64,000 nt of DNA. Origin: Flavobacterium poyangense. Its GTDB lineage: Bacteria > Bacteroidota > Bacteroidia > Flavobacteriales > Flavobacteriaceae. Position 1 is the stretch's first letter. Each line of letters opens with the position of its first letter. Positions 42,814-51,074 of the stretch are shown here, in pieces. Below the pieces are notes generated by a model, which was not told the origin of the DNA, ran no database searches, and saw only the letters and a program-made list of their open reading frames with translations. The stretch spans positions 1,091,113-1,155,112 of the forward strand of contig NZ_JAALLN010000001.1 in the NCBI RefSeq assembly GCF_011751075.1, given 5' to 3'. The position numbers and the translations under genes were made by a program.

Positions 42814-43251
42814 TTATTCTTTAGTAGCTTCTTTTTTTGCTTTTGGAGCTGCTTTTTTCGCTTTTGGAGCTTCTACTTCTTCAGTAGCTGCATCTTCTGC
42901 TACAACCGCTTTTTTAGCTGCTGCTTTTTTAGTTCCGCCTGCTGCAGTAATACCTTCAATTACAATTTGAGTAAGATATTGTCTGTGACCATTTCTTTTT
43001 TTGTACCCTTTTCTTCTTTTCTTTTTGAAAACGATAACTTTGTCTCCTTTTAAGTGTTGTAACACTTTAGCTTCTACTGAAGCACCTTCTATAGCTGGGG
43101 CGCCTAAAGTTACATTTCCATTATCGTCTAATAAAAGAACTTTGTCAAAAGAAACTTTTGAACCTTCTTCGTTAGCCAAACGGTGAACATAAACCTTTAA
43201 GTCTTTGCTTACTTTGAATTGTTGCCCTGCTATCTCTACGATTGCATACAT
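42814..43251 (-). CDS. rplU: 50S ribosomal protein L21 (bL21) with C-terminal extension
   Basis: A 145-residue protein. Residues 1-102 are a complete L21 (MYAIVEIAGQQFKVSKD, the KVLQHLKGDKVIVFKKKRRKGYKKRNGHRQ RNA-binding segment). Residues about 105-145 form an extra alanine-, lysine- and glutamate-rich tail (APKAKKAAPKAKKEATKE) beyond the usual length of about 103. Such tails are seen in several Bacteroidota. It heads the rplU-rpmA operon and has a strong promoter. Confidence 0.97.
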   Translation of the reverse strand: MYAIVEIAGQQFKVSKDLKVYVHRLANEEGSKVSFDKVLLLDDNGNVTLGAPAIEGASVEAKVLQHLKGDKVIVFKKKRRKGYKKRNGHRQYLTQIVIEGITAAGGTKKAAAKKAVVAEDAATEEVEAPKAKKAAPKAKKEATKE

Positions 43252-43281
43252 ACCAAATTGATTTATTGATTTTTAAGGTTG

Positions 43282-43311
43282 CAAATATACAATTAATAAT
43301 TTAGTATGCAA
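43282..43311 (-). promoter_or_regulatory. rplU-rpmA promoter
   Basis: On the - strand, TTG (43309-43311), a 19-base spacer and TATATTTG (43282-43289) match the flavobacterial -33/-7 consensus, 31 bp before the rplU start. Confidence 0.8.
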
Positions 43312-43342
43312 TCTCTTATTTCAAAAATATTTATTTCGTCTT

Positions 43343-43387
43343 AAAGTCTGTTTTTCAAGCCGTTTTATGGCTTCAAAAACAGACTTT
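43343..43387. repeat. Long inverted repeat between rplU and the M16 peptidase gene
   Basis: AAAGTCTGTTTTTCAAGCC (43343-43361) pairs with GGCTTCAAAAACAGACTTT (43369-43387) at 18 of 19 positions around GTTTTAT. It lacks a T-run on either side that would make it a standard terminator. It lies upstream of both divergent genes. Confidence 0.8.
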
Positions 43388-43525
43388 AGCGCCAAATGGC
43401 TTTTTAACTGCAATCAAAAAACAAAGACTAATCTCAAAATGACAATTAAAAAAGTTATTTTTGATGTAACTAAAACCAAATCTTAGCTACCTACACTATC
43501 TAGGTAAATAAAATTATTAATCTTT

Positions 43526-44848
43526 ATGAAAAATTCGATAATGATGTTAAGCGCAGCACTAATGCTTGGCGGAGTAGCTCATGCTCAAAAAGTGGCTTTT
43601 GAGGAATACAATTTAGACAACGGCATGCACGTCATTCTACACAATGACCCTTCGGCTCCCGTCGTCATTACCTCTGTAATGTATCATGTTGGCTCTAAAG
43701 ACGAACGTCCGGACCGAACCGGTTTTGCTCATTTCTTTGAACATTTATTATTTGAAGGAACTCAAAATATAAAACGCGGCGAATGGATGAAAATCGTCAC
43801 TGCTAATGGTGGCGTAAATAACGCCAACACTTCTGACGACCGAACGTATTATTACGAAGTTTTCCCTTCAAACAACTTAGAACTTGGTTTATGGATGGAA
43901 TCAGAACGCTTGATGCATCCTATAATCAATAAAATAGGGGTTGACACGCAAAATGAAGTGGTAAAAGAGGAAAAAAGAATGCGTTACGACAATCAGCCTT
44001 ATGGAAACATTCTTTCGGAGGTAAAGAAAAACATATTCAAAAACCATCCGTATCGCTGGACCACTATTGGCTCCATGAAAGATCTTGATGCGGCTACTTT
44101 AGAAGAATTTCAAGCTTTCAATAAAAAATTCTACACCCCAAACAATGCCGTTCTGGTTGTTGCCGGAGATTTCGACAAAGCAAAAACCAAAGAATGGATT
44201 CAGAAATATTTCGCACCAATTCCAAAAGGGGAAGACGTAAAAAAACAAACTTTTACCGAAGCTCCTATTACCGAAACTATAAAAGCAACCTACGAAGATC
44301 CCAACATTCAGATTCCGATGGTGGTTGCTGCTTACAGAACGCCTTCAATGAAAACAAGAGATGCAAGAGTGCTGGATTTAATCTCTTCTTATCTGAGCGA
44401 CGGAAAAAGTTCAAAATTGTACAAAAAAATTGTTGACGATAAAAAAATGGCGCTTCAAATTGGTGCCGTAGGATTTAGTCAGGAAGATTACGGAACCTAC
44501 ATCCTGTACGGATTACCAATGGGAACTTACAAAACAACAGATCTTTTAAACGAAATCGATGAAGAAATTGTAAAAATCCAAACCGATTTAATTTCTGAAA
44601 AAGATTATGAAAAATTACAAAACAAATTCGACAACAATTTTGTCAACGCCAATTCAAGCGTTGAGGGAATCGCTGAAAATTTAGCTTCTTACTATTTACT
44701 TTATGGAGATGTTAATCTTATTAATACCGAAATCGACCTCTACCACTCTATCACCAGAGAAGAAATCAGAGCAGTTGCCAAAAAGTATTTAAACCCTAAT
44801 CAGCGTTTAATTTTAGATTATGTTCCTTCAACAAAAGTTCAAAACTAA
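43526..44848 (+). CDS. M16 family zinc peptidase (catalytic subunit)
   Basis: A 440-residue exported peptidase of the pitrilysin/processing-peptidase family, with signal peptide (MKNSIMMLSAALMLGGVAHAQ). The inverted zinc motif is HFFEH with His69 and His73, with the distal Glu in NEVVKEEKRM. It is the short two-domain form that works with a second M16 subunit, encoded just downstream. Such exported pairs in Bacteroidota probably degrade peptides in the periplasm. Confidence 0.93.
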   Translation: MKNSIMMLSAALMLGGVAHAQKVAFEEYNLDNGMHVILHNDPSAPVVITSVMYHVGSKDERPDRTGFAHFFEHLLFEGTQNIKRGEWMKIVTANGGVNNANTSDDRTYYYEVFPSNNLELGLWMESERLMHPIINKIGVDTQNEVVKEEKRMRYDNQPYGNILSEVKKNIFKNHPYRWTTIGSMKDLDAATLEEFQAFNKKFYTPNNAVLVVAGDFDKAKTKEWIQKYFAPIPKGEDVKKQTFTEAPITETIKATYEDPNIQIPMVVAAYRTPSMKTRDARVLDLISSYLSDGKSSKLYKKIVDDKKMALQIGAVGFSQEDYGTYILYGLPMGTYKTTDLLNEIDEEIVKIQTDLISEKDYEKLQNKFDNNFVNANSSVEGIAENLASYYLLYGDVNLINTEIDLYHSITREEIRAVAKKYLNPNQRLILDYVPSTKVQN

Positions 44849-44858
44849 GAATCGAATC

Positions 44859-46907
44859 ATGAAAAAAATACATACCGTTTTAATCCTTTTATTCCTATCC
44901 GGAATTATGCAAGCACAAGATCGTCCACAACCAAAACCAGGAAACTCACCTGTCGTTAATATCAAAAAACCACAAACCTTTGTTTTGGCAAACGGAATGA
45001 AGGTTTTGGTAGTCGAAAACCACAAACTACCCCGAGTGAGCTTTAACCTTAGCTTAGACAACGCTCCTTTTACAGAGGGAAACAAAAAAGGGGTTGATGA
45101 ACTGACCAGCAGCTTAATTGGAAATGGTTCTAAAAAAACAAACAAAGAGGCTTTTAATGAGGAAATCGACTTTTACGGAGCACAGATTAGCTTCAACTCA
45201 CAGGGAGCATACGCCAGTTCACTTTCAAAATATTCCGGACGTATTTTAGAGCTTTTAGCAGAAGGTGCCTTACAACCTAATTTTACACAAACAGAATTCG
45301 ACAAGGAAAAAGCAAAATTGTCCGAAGGCCTTAAAGCTGATGAAAAAAGTGTTCCTGTAATTGCAAACAGAGTTGTTGATGTTTTGGCTTTTGGAAAAAA
45401 CCATCCCGCCGGAGAATACATTTCTGAAGAAACACTAAAAAATGTAACTCTTGCCGATGTACAAACAAATTACGCTACTTACTTCGTTCCCGAAAATGCC
45501 TATTTGGTTGTAATTGGTGATGTAAAATTCAAAGAAACAAAAGCAGCAGTTGAAAAACTTTTTGGCGGATGGAAAAAACAAACAACTCCAAAAAACAGCT
45601 ACCCGGATCCGGAAAATGTATCTAAACTTCAAATTAATTTTGTAGATGTTCCAAATGCGGTTCAATCTGAAATTTCATTGGTTAATACCGTGAATTTAAA
45701 AATGAGTGATCCTGATTTTTTCGCTGCCCTAATCGCAAATCAGATTTTAGGCGGTGATTTTAACAGCTATCTGAACATGAACTTACGCGAGCAACACGCC
45801 TGGACCTATGGAGCAAGCTCCAATATTGGAAGCGGAAAATATGTTACCAAATTCAGGGCCTCATCTGCTGTTCGAAATGCTGTTACTGATAGTGCAGTAG
45901 TAGAATTTGTAAAAGAAATAAAAAGAATCCGAACAGAAAAAGTTACTGATGATGTTTTAAAAAATGTAAAAGCAGGTTATATCGGAAGATTCGTAATGCA
46001 GGTAGAAAAACCACAAACAGTTGCGCGTTATGCCCTAAACATTGAAACCGAAAAACTTCCAGCAGATTTCTACGAAAAATACATTCAGACCATAAACAAT
46101 GTTACTCCTGATGACATTTACCGTGTAGCCAACAAATATTTCCTACTGGACAATATGCGTATCGTAATTGCCGGAAAAGGCTCTGAAGTTATTGCCGGTT
46201 TAGAAAAAACTCAAATTCCAATTTTCTATTTTGACAAATACGGAAATCCAATTGACAAACCGGTTTCTAAAAAAGAAGCTCCTGCCGGGCTTACTGCACA
46301 AACTGTTTTTCAAAACTACATTAAAGCCATTGGAGGTGAAAAAGCAGTTTCTGCCGCTAAAACACTTTTTATGACGGGTACAACAAAAATCCCACAAGCA
46401 CCAACTCCTTTGGATTTTACCTCTAAACTGGATTCAAAAGGAAAAATGATGGTTTCGCTTAATATGGGAAGCATGGCTTTAATGAAGCAAGTCGTAAACG
46501 AAAATGGCGCTTATGTTGAACAACAAGGACAACGTAAAAAACTGGAAGGTGATGATTTAATTGAAATGAAAGCCAGCGCTACTCCTTTTGAAGAATTACG
46601 CCTAAGCAAAAGAACCGATTTAAAAATTGACGGAATAGAAGCTATAAACGGACATGATGCTTACACCATAAAAGATGGCAAAACCGTTTATTACTACGAC
46701 GTAAAATCAGGTTTAAAAGTTGCTAAACTCAAAGTAAAAGAACAAAGCGGCCAATCGACCACACAGACTACTTACTTTAATGACTATAAAGATATAAAAG
46801 GAATAAAAGTTCCTTTTAATATTGTTCAAAATGCCGGTTTTGAACTGGACATTAAAATGTCAGACATCAAAATCAACGAAGGTGTCTCGGACGCAGATTT
46901 TAAATAA
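44859..46907 (+). CDS. M16 family peptidase homologue without zinc site, with extra C-terminal domain
   Basis: A 682-residue exported protein (signal peptide MKKIHTVLILLFLSGIMQAQ; start at 44859, since an earlier in-frame ATG at 44820 overlaps the preceding gene). The zinc motif position reads KGVDEL, not HxxEH, so it is the non-catalytic partner. The second M16 domain is kept (GLKAPE-like region, RNAVTDSAVVEFVKEI). Residues about 490-682 are an extra beta-rich domain (AIGGEKAVSAAKTLFMTGTT, YYYDVKSGLKVAKL) resembling lipoprotein-sorting LolA/B-like folds. It is 10 bp after the catalytic subunit gene. Confidence 0.9.
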   Translation: MKKIHTVLILLFLSGIMQAQDRPQPKPGNSPVVNIKKPQTFVLANGMKVLVVENHKLPRVSFNLSLDNAPFTEGNKKGVDELTSSLIGNGSKKTNKEAFNEEIDFYGAQISFNSQGAYASSLSKYSGRILELLAEGALQPNFTQTEFDKEKAKLSEGLKADEKSVPVIANRVVDVLAFGKNHPAGEYISEETLKNVTLADVQTNYATYFVPENAYLVVIGDVKFKETKAAVEKLFGGWKKQTTPKNSYPDPENVSKLQINFVDVPNAVQSEISLVNTVNLKMSDPDFFAALIANQILGGDFNSYLNMNLREQHAWTYGASSNIGSGKYVTKFRASSAVRNAVTDSAVVEFVKEIKRIRTEKVTDDVLKNVKAGYIGRFVMQVEKPQTVARYALNIETEKLPADFYEKYIQTINNVTPDDIYRVANKYFLLDNMRIVIAGKGSEVIAGLEKTQIPIFYFDKYGNPIDKPVSKKEAPAGLTAQTVFQNYIKAIGGEKAVSAAKTLFMTGTTKIPQAPTPLDFTSKLDSKGKMMVSLNMGSMALMKQVVNENGAYVEQQGQRKKLEGDDLIEMKASATPFEELRLSKRTDLKIDGIEAINGHDAYTIKDGKTVYYYDVKSGLKVAKLKVKEQSGQSTTQTTYFNDYKDIKGIKVPFNIVQNAGFELDIKMSDIKINEGVSDADFK

Positions 46908-46950
46908 AAAGAGAAAGGGCTGTCAATGTTGACAGCCCTTTCTCTTTTTT
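46906..46950 (+). terminator. Strong terminator after the M16 pair
   Basis: AAAGAGAAAGGGCTGTCAA and TTGACAGCCCTTTCTCTTT form a 19-bp stem around TG with a T-run at the end. It begins within the stop codon of the M16 partner gene. Confidence 0.92.
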
Positions 46951-47065
46951 AGGTGCAAAGGTACAAAGATGCAAAGTGGCAAAGGCTTTTTCTTTTTATA
47001 CAGCCTAGATTTTCACATCTCACAACTCACCACAACTCACATCTCACATCTCACAACCCACAAAA

Positions 47066-47932
47066 TCATTTTTTCGCCGACAAATAAACCCCAATTAATA
47101 TGATAAATGCACCAAAAAACTGGATTGGTGTCAGCATTTCATTATCTAATAATCCCCAGAAGAAAGCTACTATTGGAATCAAATAAGTCACCGATGTAGC
47201 AAATACAGGCGACGACATTTGTATCAATTTAAAGAAAACCACATTTGCAATTCCGGTTCCCAGAATTCCTAAAATCATAACAAACAAAATAGAATGTTGA
47301 GACACCTCAAGAGTCACTCGTTCTGTAAAATCGGTTGTACTTAAAATGATTAGTGCAGGTAAAAGCAAAACAGCAAAATTTCCGGTTGTAATACTCAATG
47401 AATTTAAATCAGACAAATACCTCTTGATTAAATTGACATTTACGGCATAACAGATTGTTGCAATGACCACCAAAGCCACATAATAATAGTCTTGTCCGGA
47501 CTTCGTTACAGTACCACTTAAAACCAACAGCAAACAACCCACAAAACCGACAAAAACGCCCAGAATTTGTCTTTTTTGAAATTGTATCCCAAAAGCAATT
47601 GCTCCGAGAATCAAAGTATTTAATGGCGTAAGCGAATTCATGATCGCAACAATCGAGCTATCGACACGAGTTTCTGCGATCGCAAAAAAGAAAGCCGGAA
47701 TAAAAGTCCCAAAAAAAGATGTCAGAGCAATAAATTTCCATTGATGACGTGAGATTTTCTTTAAACTAGAAAATCCAACGATCAGTAAAAACAAGGCCGC
47801 AAAAATAATTCGCAGAGACCCGACCTGAATTGCCGTCAAGCCGATTAAGCCAATTTTTATCAGAATAAAAGAACTTCCCCAGATAAGAGAAAGCAACAGT
47901 AAATAAAACCACTTCAGTTGTTTTGCATCCAT
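47066..47932 (-). CDS. EamA family (DMT) transporter
   Basis: A 288-residue inner-membrane protein with ten hydrophobic segments in two EamA halves, beginning LLLLSLIWGSSFILIKIGL, with the LRIIFAALFLL and LTPLNTLILGAIAFG helices. Proteins of this superfamily export amino acids, nucleobases or other small metabolites. It is monocistronic; its substrate cannot be predicted. The gap before it (46951-47065) has a low-complexity CACATCTCACAAC repeat. Confidence 0.88.
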   Translation of the reverse strand: MDAKQLKWFYLLLLSLIWGSSFILIKIGLIGLTAIQVGSLRIIFAALFLLIVGFSSLKKISRHQWKFIALTSFFGTFIPAFFFAIAETRVDSSIVAIMNSLTPLNTLILGAIAFGIQFQKRQILGVFVGFVGCLLLVLSGTVTKSGQDYYYVALVVIATICYAVNVNLIKRYLSDLNSLSITTGNFAVLLLPALIILSTTDFTERVTLEVSQHSILFVMILGILGTGIANVVFFKLIQMSSPVFATSVTYLIPIVAFFWGLLDNEMLTPIQFFGAFIILIGVYLSAKK

Positions 47933-47991
47933 AAATCGTGTTTTTATTGCAAATTTGTATTATTTTTATGAACTGACCTTCTGTTTTTCAT

Positions 47992-47999
47992 TAATTTTG
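47992..47999 (+). promoter_or_regulatory. -7 box for the heavy-metal-associated lipoprotein gene
   Basis: TAATTTTG, matching TAnnTTTG, lies 34 bp before the start at 48034. The -33 element is weak. Confidence 0.5.
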
Positions 48000-48033
48000 C
48001 CAGAAGATTATTCGCAATTTAAAATCATATATA

Positions 48034-48411
48034 ATGAAATTTACAAAAATCATAGCAGCCGCTGCAATAGCAGGTTTAGTATTAGTTGGATGCAAAAAAA
48101 CAGAGTCTGAAAAAATAATCCCGGCAACCGCTGAAACAAAGGCTCCTAAAAAACAAGTTGCAATCGCTCCTGAAAATGTACAAACGGCAAGTTTCACAAT
48201 CGACGGAATGACTTGCGCAATGGGATGTGCCAAAACAATCGAAAATGAGTTATCTGCTTTGGACGGTATAGAAAAAGCAACAGTTGATTTTGATAAAAAA
48301 ACAGCTACTGTTGTATTTGACAAAACAATCCAAAATCAGGAAAACCTAACCAAAACGGTTCAGGCAACCGGAGACGGAAAAACATACAAAGTTTCAAACA
48401 TAAAATCATAA
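48034..48411 (+). CDS. Heavy-metal-associated (HMA) domain lipoprotein
   Basis: A 125-residue lipoprotein (lipobox LVGC, Cys20) with one HMA/ferredoxin-like domain at about 50-125. The metal loop is DGMTCAMGCAKTIE: Cys61 and Cys65 are spaced Cx3C rather than the usual Cx2C of copper chaperones. After the lipobox a short linker (KKTESEKIIPATAE) precedes the domain. It may bind a soft metal or act as a periplasmic sink. It stands alone, with no P-type ATPase in the window. Confidence 0.85.
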   Translation: MKFTKIIAAAAIAGLVLVGCKKTESEKIIPATAETKAPKKQVAIAPENVQTASFTIDGMTCAMGCAKTIENELSALDGIEKATVDFDKKTATVVFDKTIQNQENLTKTVQATGDGKTYKVSNIKS

Positions 48412-48479
48412 TCAGTCTGGTTTCTAACCCGATTATTTTTCTATTGGCGTTACCATTCCACGTTGAGTTCAGGCTAACA

Positions 48480-48575
48480 ACAAAGCTTGCCACGAATTGG
48501 CACGAATTATTTTTTTTTTTAACTGTGACAAAAAAAGTAGCCACAGATTGCACTGATTTAAAGGATTTTTTTTCC
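48480..48575. repeat. Dispersed CACGAATT / CCACAGATTGCAC repeat unit
   Basis: Begins CTTGCCACGAATTGGCACGA, has a T-run, then TAGCCACAGATTGCACTGAT and AAAGGATTTTTTTT. It is the same kind as at 10928-11087, and its halves occur at 54576-54657 in the other arrangement. The 48412-48715 gap holds this, a terminator and a heptamer repeat, but no gene. Confidence 0.75.
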
Positions 48576-48618
48576 AAGTCAGTATTTAGTATTCAACAAT
48601 CGAGTTCCAATTTTTAAT

Positions 48619-48647
48619 AAAAAAAGCATCCAAAGGATGCTTTTTTT
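48619..48647. terminator. Terminator between the HMA gene and gldD
   Basis: GCATCC (48626-48631) and GGATGC (48635-48640) around AAA, flanked by A7 and T7, give a bidirectional hairpin. It lies 69 bp past gldD on the - strand. Confidence 0.75.
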
Positions 48648-48650
48648 ATT

Positions 48651-48712
48651 AAAATCTAAAATCTAAAATCTAAAATCTAAAATCTAAAATCTAAAATCTA
48701 AAATCTAAAATC
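48651..48712. repeat. Tandem heptamer repeat (AAATCTA)n, almost 9 units
   Basis: A pure 7-bp tandem repeat of AAATCTA over 62 bases, directly after the gldD stop codon side. Variants of the unit (TAGATTT) occur at 52876-52912. Nothing is encoded. Confidence 0.95.
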
Positions 48713-48715
48713 CTC

Positions 48716-49276
48716 TTATTTCCACTTCAGAGTTTCCATCAACTGCCTCATATCATTTTTGATATAACTGGCTGCCGGCATTATAGAATCAAAATTAGGT
48801 TTTGCGTAAAAATAAACCGATCCTGTTATAAAATGTTTTGTGCTGTCTGTTACATAAAACTGTGAGTTTGTAGCCGCATTTCCGTCTACCTGATAAAACA
48901 TTCCGTAAACCTTTTTTTCAGGGTTCAGGTAAGGCTGCTCGAGTATATCATCTGCCTTAATTACGTGCTCATAGGTAAGCTTTTGCGCATCTTTTAGCAA
49001 TTTATCAATGTCATTATTTACCGGCTTATACGTCAGGTAAATAGTCGCTTTCATTTTAGGATAAGTAATGGCAAATCCGCAATTTTTTTCTCCTTTAATA
49101 ATTGCACCTTCATTCATCTCAAAAGTAAATGGGCAATTATTTTCAAAATTCACATATTTCGCTTCCGGGTAATCTAAACGCAAAAAACTCGATGGTTTAG
49201 GTAATGTTTCTTTTTTACAACTTACCATTGTAAAAATCAGCAAAATTATAGTTGTTGCAATTATCTTTTTAGGCAT
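48716..49276 (-). CDS. gldD: Gliding motility lipoprotein GldD
   Basis: A 186-residue lipoprotein (lipobox TMVSC, Cys20) with the conserved GldD body: LRLDYPEAKYVNFENNCPFTFEMN, GEKNCGFAITYPKMKATIYLTY, and the C-terminal GSVYFYAKPNFDSIMPAASYIKND. GldD is needed for gliding and type IX secretion in Flavobacterium johnsoniae. It is 1 bp after gldE, in the conserved order mutY-ssb-gldE-gldD. Confidence 0.95.
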   Translation of the reverse strand: MPKKIIATTIILLIFTMVSCKKETLPKPSSFLRLDYPEAKYVNFENNCPFTFEMNEGAIIKGEKNCGFAITYPKMKATIYLTYKPVNNDIDKLLKDAQKLTYEHVIKADDILEQPYLNPEKKVYGMFYQVDGNAATNSQFYVTDSTKHFITGSVYFYAKPNFDSIMPAASYIKNDMRQLMETLKWK

Positions 49277-49277
49277 T

Positions 49278-50573
49278 TTAATCTAATGTTACTTTTATTT
49301 GTTTTACACGTTTTTTATCGACCGTCTCTATTGTAAAAACACAGTTTTCAAACGCAATCTTCTGATCCTTTTTAGGGAAATTACCCAGAATTTCTAAAAT
49401 AAAACCGGCTAATGTTTCCGCTTCTCCTTTGTGAGATTCAAAAATATCCTCATTTACTTCTACAATTCTGTAAAAATCTTTCATATTGATCTTACCTTCA
49501 AACAGAAAGTTCTTTTCGTCTATTTGGGAGAAATTTAAATTCTCGTCATCAAATTCATCACTAATATCACCCACAATTTCTTCGATAACATCTTCCAAAG
49601 AAACCAATCCTGATGTCCCTCCATATTCATCGACTACAATCGCCAAATGGCTTTTAAGACTTTGAAAATCCTTTAGCAGGTTGTCGAGTTTTTTATTCTC
49701 AGGAACAAAAAAAGGCTCTCTAATTAAAGAAACCCAATCAAATTCTTTTTTATCAATATGGGGCAATAAATCTTTAACAAACAAAACACCTTCAATCTGA
49801 TCGATATTATCTCTGTAAACCGGAATCCTTGAAAAACCTTTTTCCACTATTTTCGAATAGATAGCTTCAAACGACTCCGAAATCTCTAAAGCAAAAACAT
49901 CAATCCTCGGACTCATGACCTGTTTGGTATCTGTATTTCCAAAAGAGACAATTCCTTCTAATATTTTTTGCTCTTCAGTTGACGTTCCTTCAGAATCTGT
50001 AAGCTCTAAAGCTTGCGACAATTGATTTATTGAAAAATTGTTTTTCTGTTTCCCTAATTTGTTTTGCAAATATAAGGTAACACTGCGCATAGGCAAACTA
50101 ACAGGGGAAAGTAATTTATCTAAAAAAACTACGGGATAGGCTACCCACTTCGCAAATTTGATATTATTACGACTGGCGTACACTTTTGGCAAAACTTCAC
50201 CGAACAATAAAATAAAGAAAGTAACGAGGATTACTTCTAAAATAAATTTAAAAACCGGCGAATCTACACCGGCAAAAATATTCCGCCCAACAAAAGAAAA
50301 CAGGATTACAACCCCAATATTCAAAAAGTTATTGGCGACCAGTAATGTTGCTAAAAGTTTTTTGGGTCGGTCTAAGAGATTGGAAATAATTTTTCCTTTT
50401 GTAGTATTTTCCTGTATTGCCTCGTCAATATCCTTTTGCGACAATGAAAAAAGTGCTACTTCTGCACCTGAAACGATTGCCGATAAAAACAGCAAAATAA
50501 ATATTCCGACAAATCCAATTATTAAATTGACGTCTAAATTTGCATTAAAAAGTAAACTGGGCTCCGGGTCCAA
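49278..50573 (-). CDS. gldE: Gliding motility-associated CBS-domain protein GldE
   Basis: A 431-residue inner-membrane protein of the CorC/HlyC-like (DUF21) family. The N-terminal 190 residues have four hydrophobic segments (VGIFILLFLSAIVSGAEVALFSLS, ...). A CBS pair follows at about 200-320 (KQVMSPRIDVFAL, GFSRIPVYRDNIDQIEGVLF, HLAIVVDEYGGTSGLVSLEDVIEEIVGDI), then a C-terminal transporter-associated domain. GldE is genetically linked to GldD in gliding. It is adjacent to gldD with a 1-bp gap, which implies translational coupling. Confidence 0.93.
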   Translation of the reverse strand: MDPEPSLLFNANLDVNLIIGFVGIFILLFLSAIVSGAEVALFSLSQKDIDEAIQENTTKGKIISNLLDRPKKLLATLLVANNFLNIGVVILFSFVGRNIFAGVDSPVFKFILEVILVTFFILLFGEVLPKVYASRNNIKFAKWVAYPVVFLDKLLSPVSLPMRSVTLYLQNKLGKQKNNFSINQLSQALELTDSEGTSTEEQKILEGIVSFGNTDTKQVMSPRIDVFALEISESFEAIYSKIVEKGFSRIPVYRDNIDQIEGVLFVKDLLPHIDKKEFDWVSLIREPFFVPENKKLDNLLKDFQSLKSHLAIVVDEYGGTSGLVSLEDVIEEIVGDISDEFDDENLNFSQIDEKNFLFEGKINMKDFYRIVEVNEDIFESHKGEAETLAGFILEILGNFPKKDQKIAFENCVFTIETVDKKRVKQIKVTLD

Positions 50574-50596
50574 ACTGAAAAAAATTAATTAAACAA

Positions 50597-51037
50597 TCAA
50601 AAAGGCAGGTCGTTTATAGGCAAGCCTTCGTTAGTCGCATCAAAGTTAGCATTTTTTGCGGATTCTGATTCGGAATTCGGTTTATGTCCTGTAGTTTCTT
50701 TTTTGGTTGTCAGGAAAGTAAACTCCGTAACCTGAATTTCAGTGGTATATTTAGTTGTACCATCTTCCGCCTGCCACTGACGTGACTTTATACGTCCTTC
50801 GATATATATTTTATCTCCTTTAGAAAGGTATTTTTCGCAAATCTCAGCCGCCTTATTACGTACAACCAGATTGTGCCATTCTGTCGAAGTTATTTTTTCG
50901 TTGGTCGTTTTATTAATATAAACTTCATTTGTTGCCAACTGAAAACGTCCGATGCAGTTTCCTCCATCAAAATAATGCATCTTTACATCATCGCCCAAAT
51001 GGCCAATGAGCATCACTTTATTTAATGTTCCGTTCAT
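50597..51037 (-). CDS. ssb: Single-stranded DNA-binding protein
   Basis: A 146-residue SSB with the OB-fold (LNKVMLIGHLGDDVKMHY, GRFQLATNEVYIN, TEWHNLVVRNKAAEICEKYLSKGDKIYIEGRIKSRQW) and a short tail ending LPINDLPF, the acidic C-terminal tip that binds repair and replication partners. It lies between mutY and gldE, in one operon with them. Confidence 0.97.
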   Translation of the reverse strand: MNGTLNKVMLIGHLGDDVKMHYFDGGNCIGRFQLATNEVYINKTTNEKITSTEWHNLVVRNKAAEICEKYLSKGDKIYIEGRIKSRQWQAEDGTTKYTTEIQVTEFTFLTTKKETTGHKPNSESESAKNANFDATNEGLPINDLPF

Positions 51038-51074
51038 GGTTTAATTATGGTATTTAACCCAAAGATACATTATT

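Noticed and set aside
48305-48577. Minus-strand 90-residue frame
   Set aside because: It overlaps the HMA gene in antisense and runs through a dispersed repeat; composition is not protein-like.
48651-48712. CRISPR-like appearance of the tandem heptamers
   Set aside because: Units are 7 bp with no spacers; there are no cas genes in the window.
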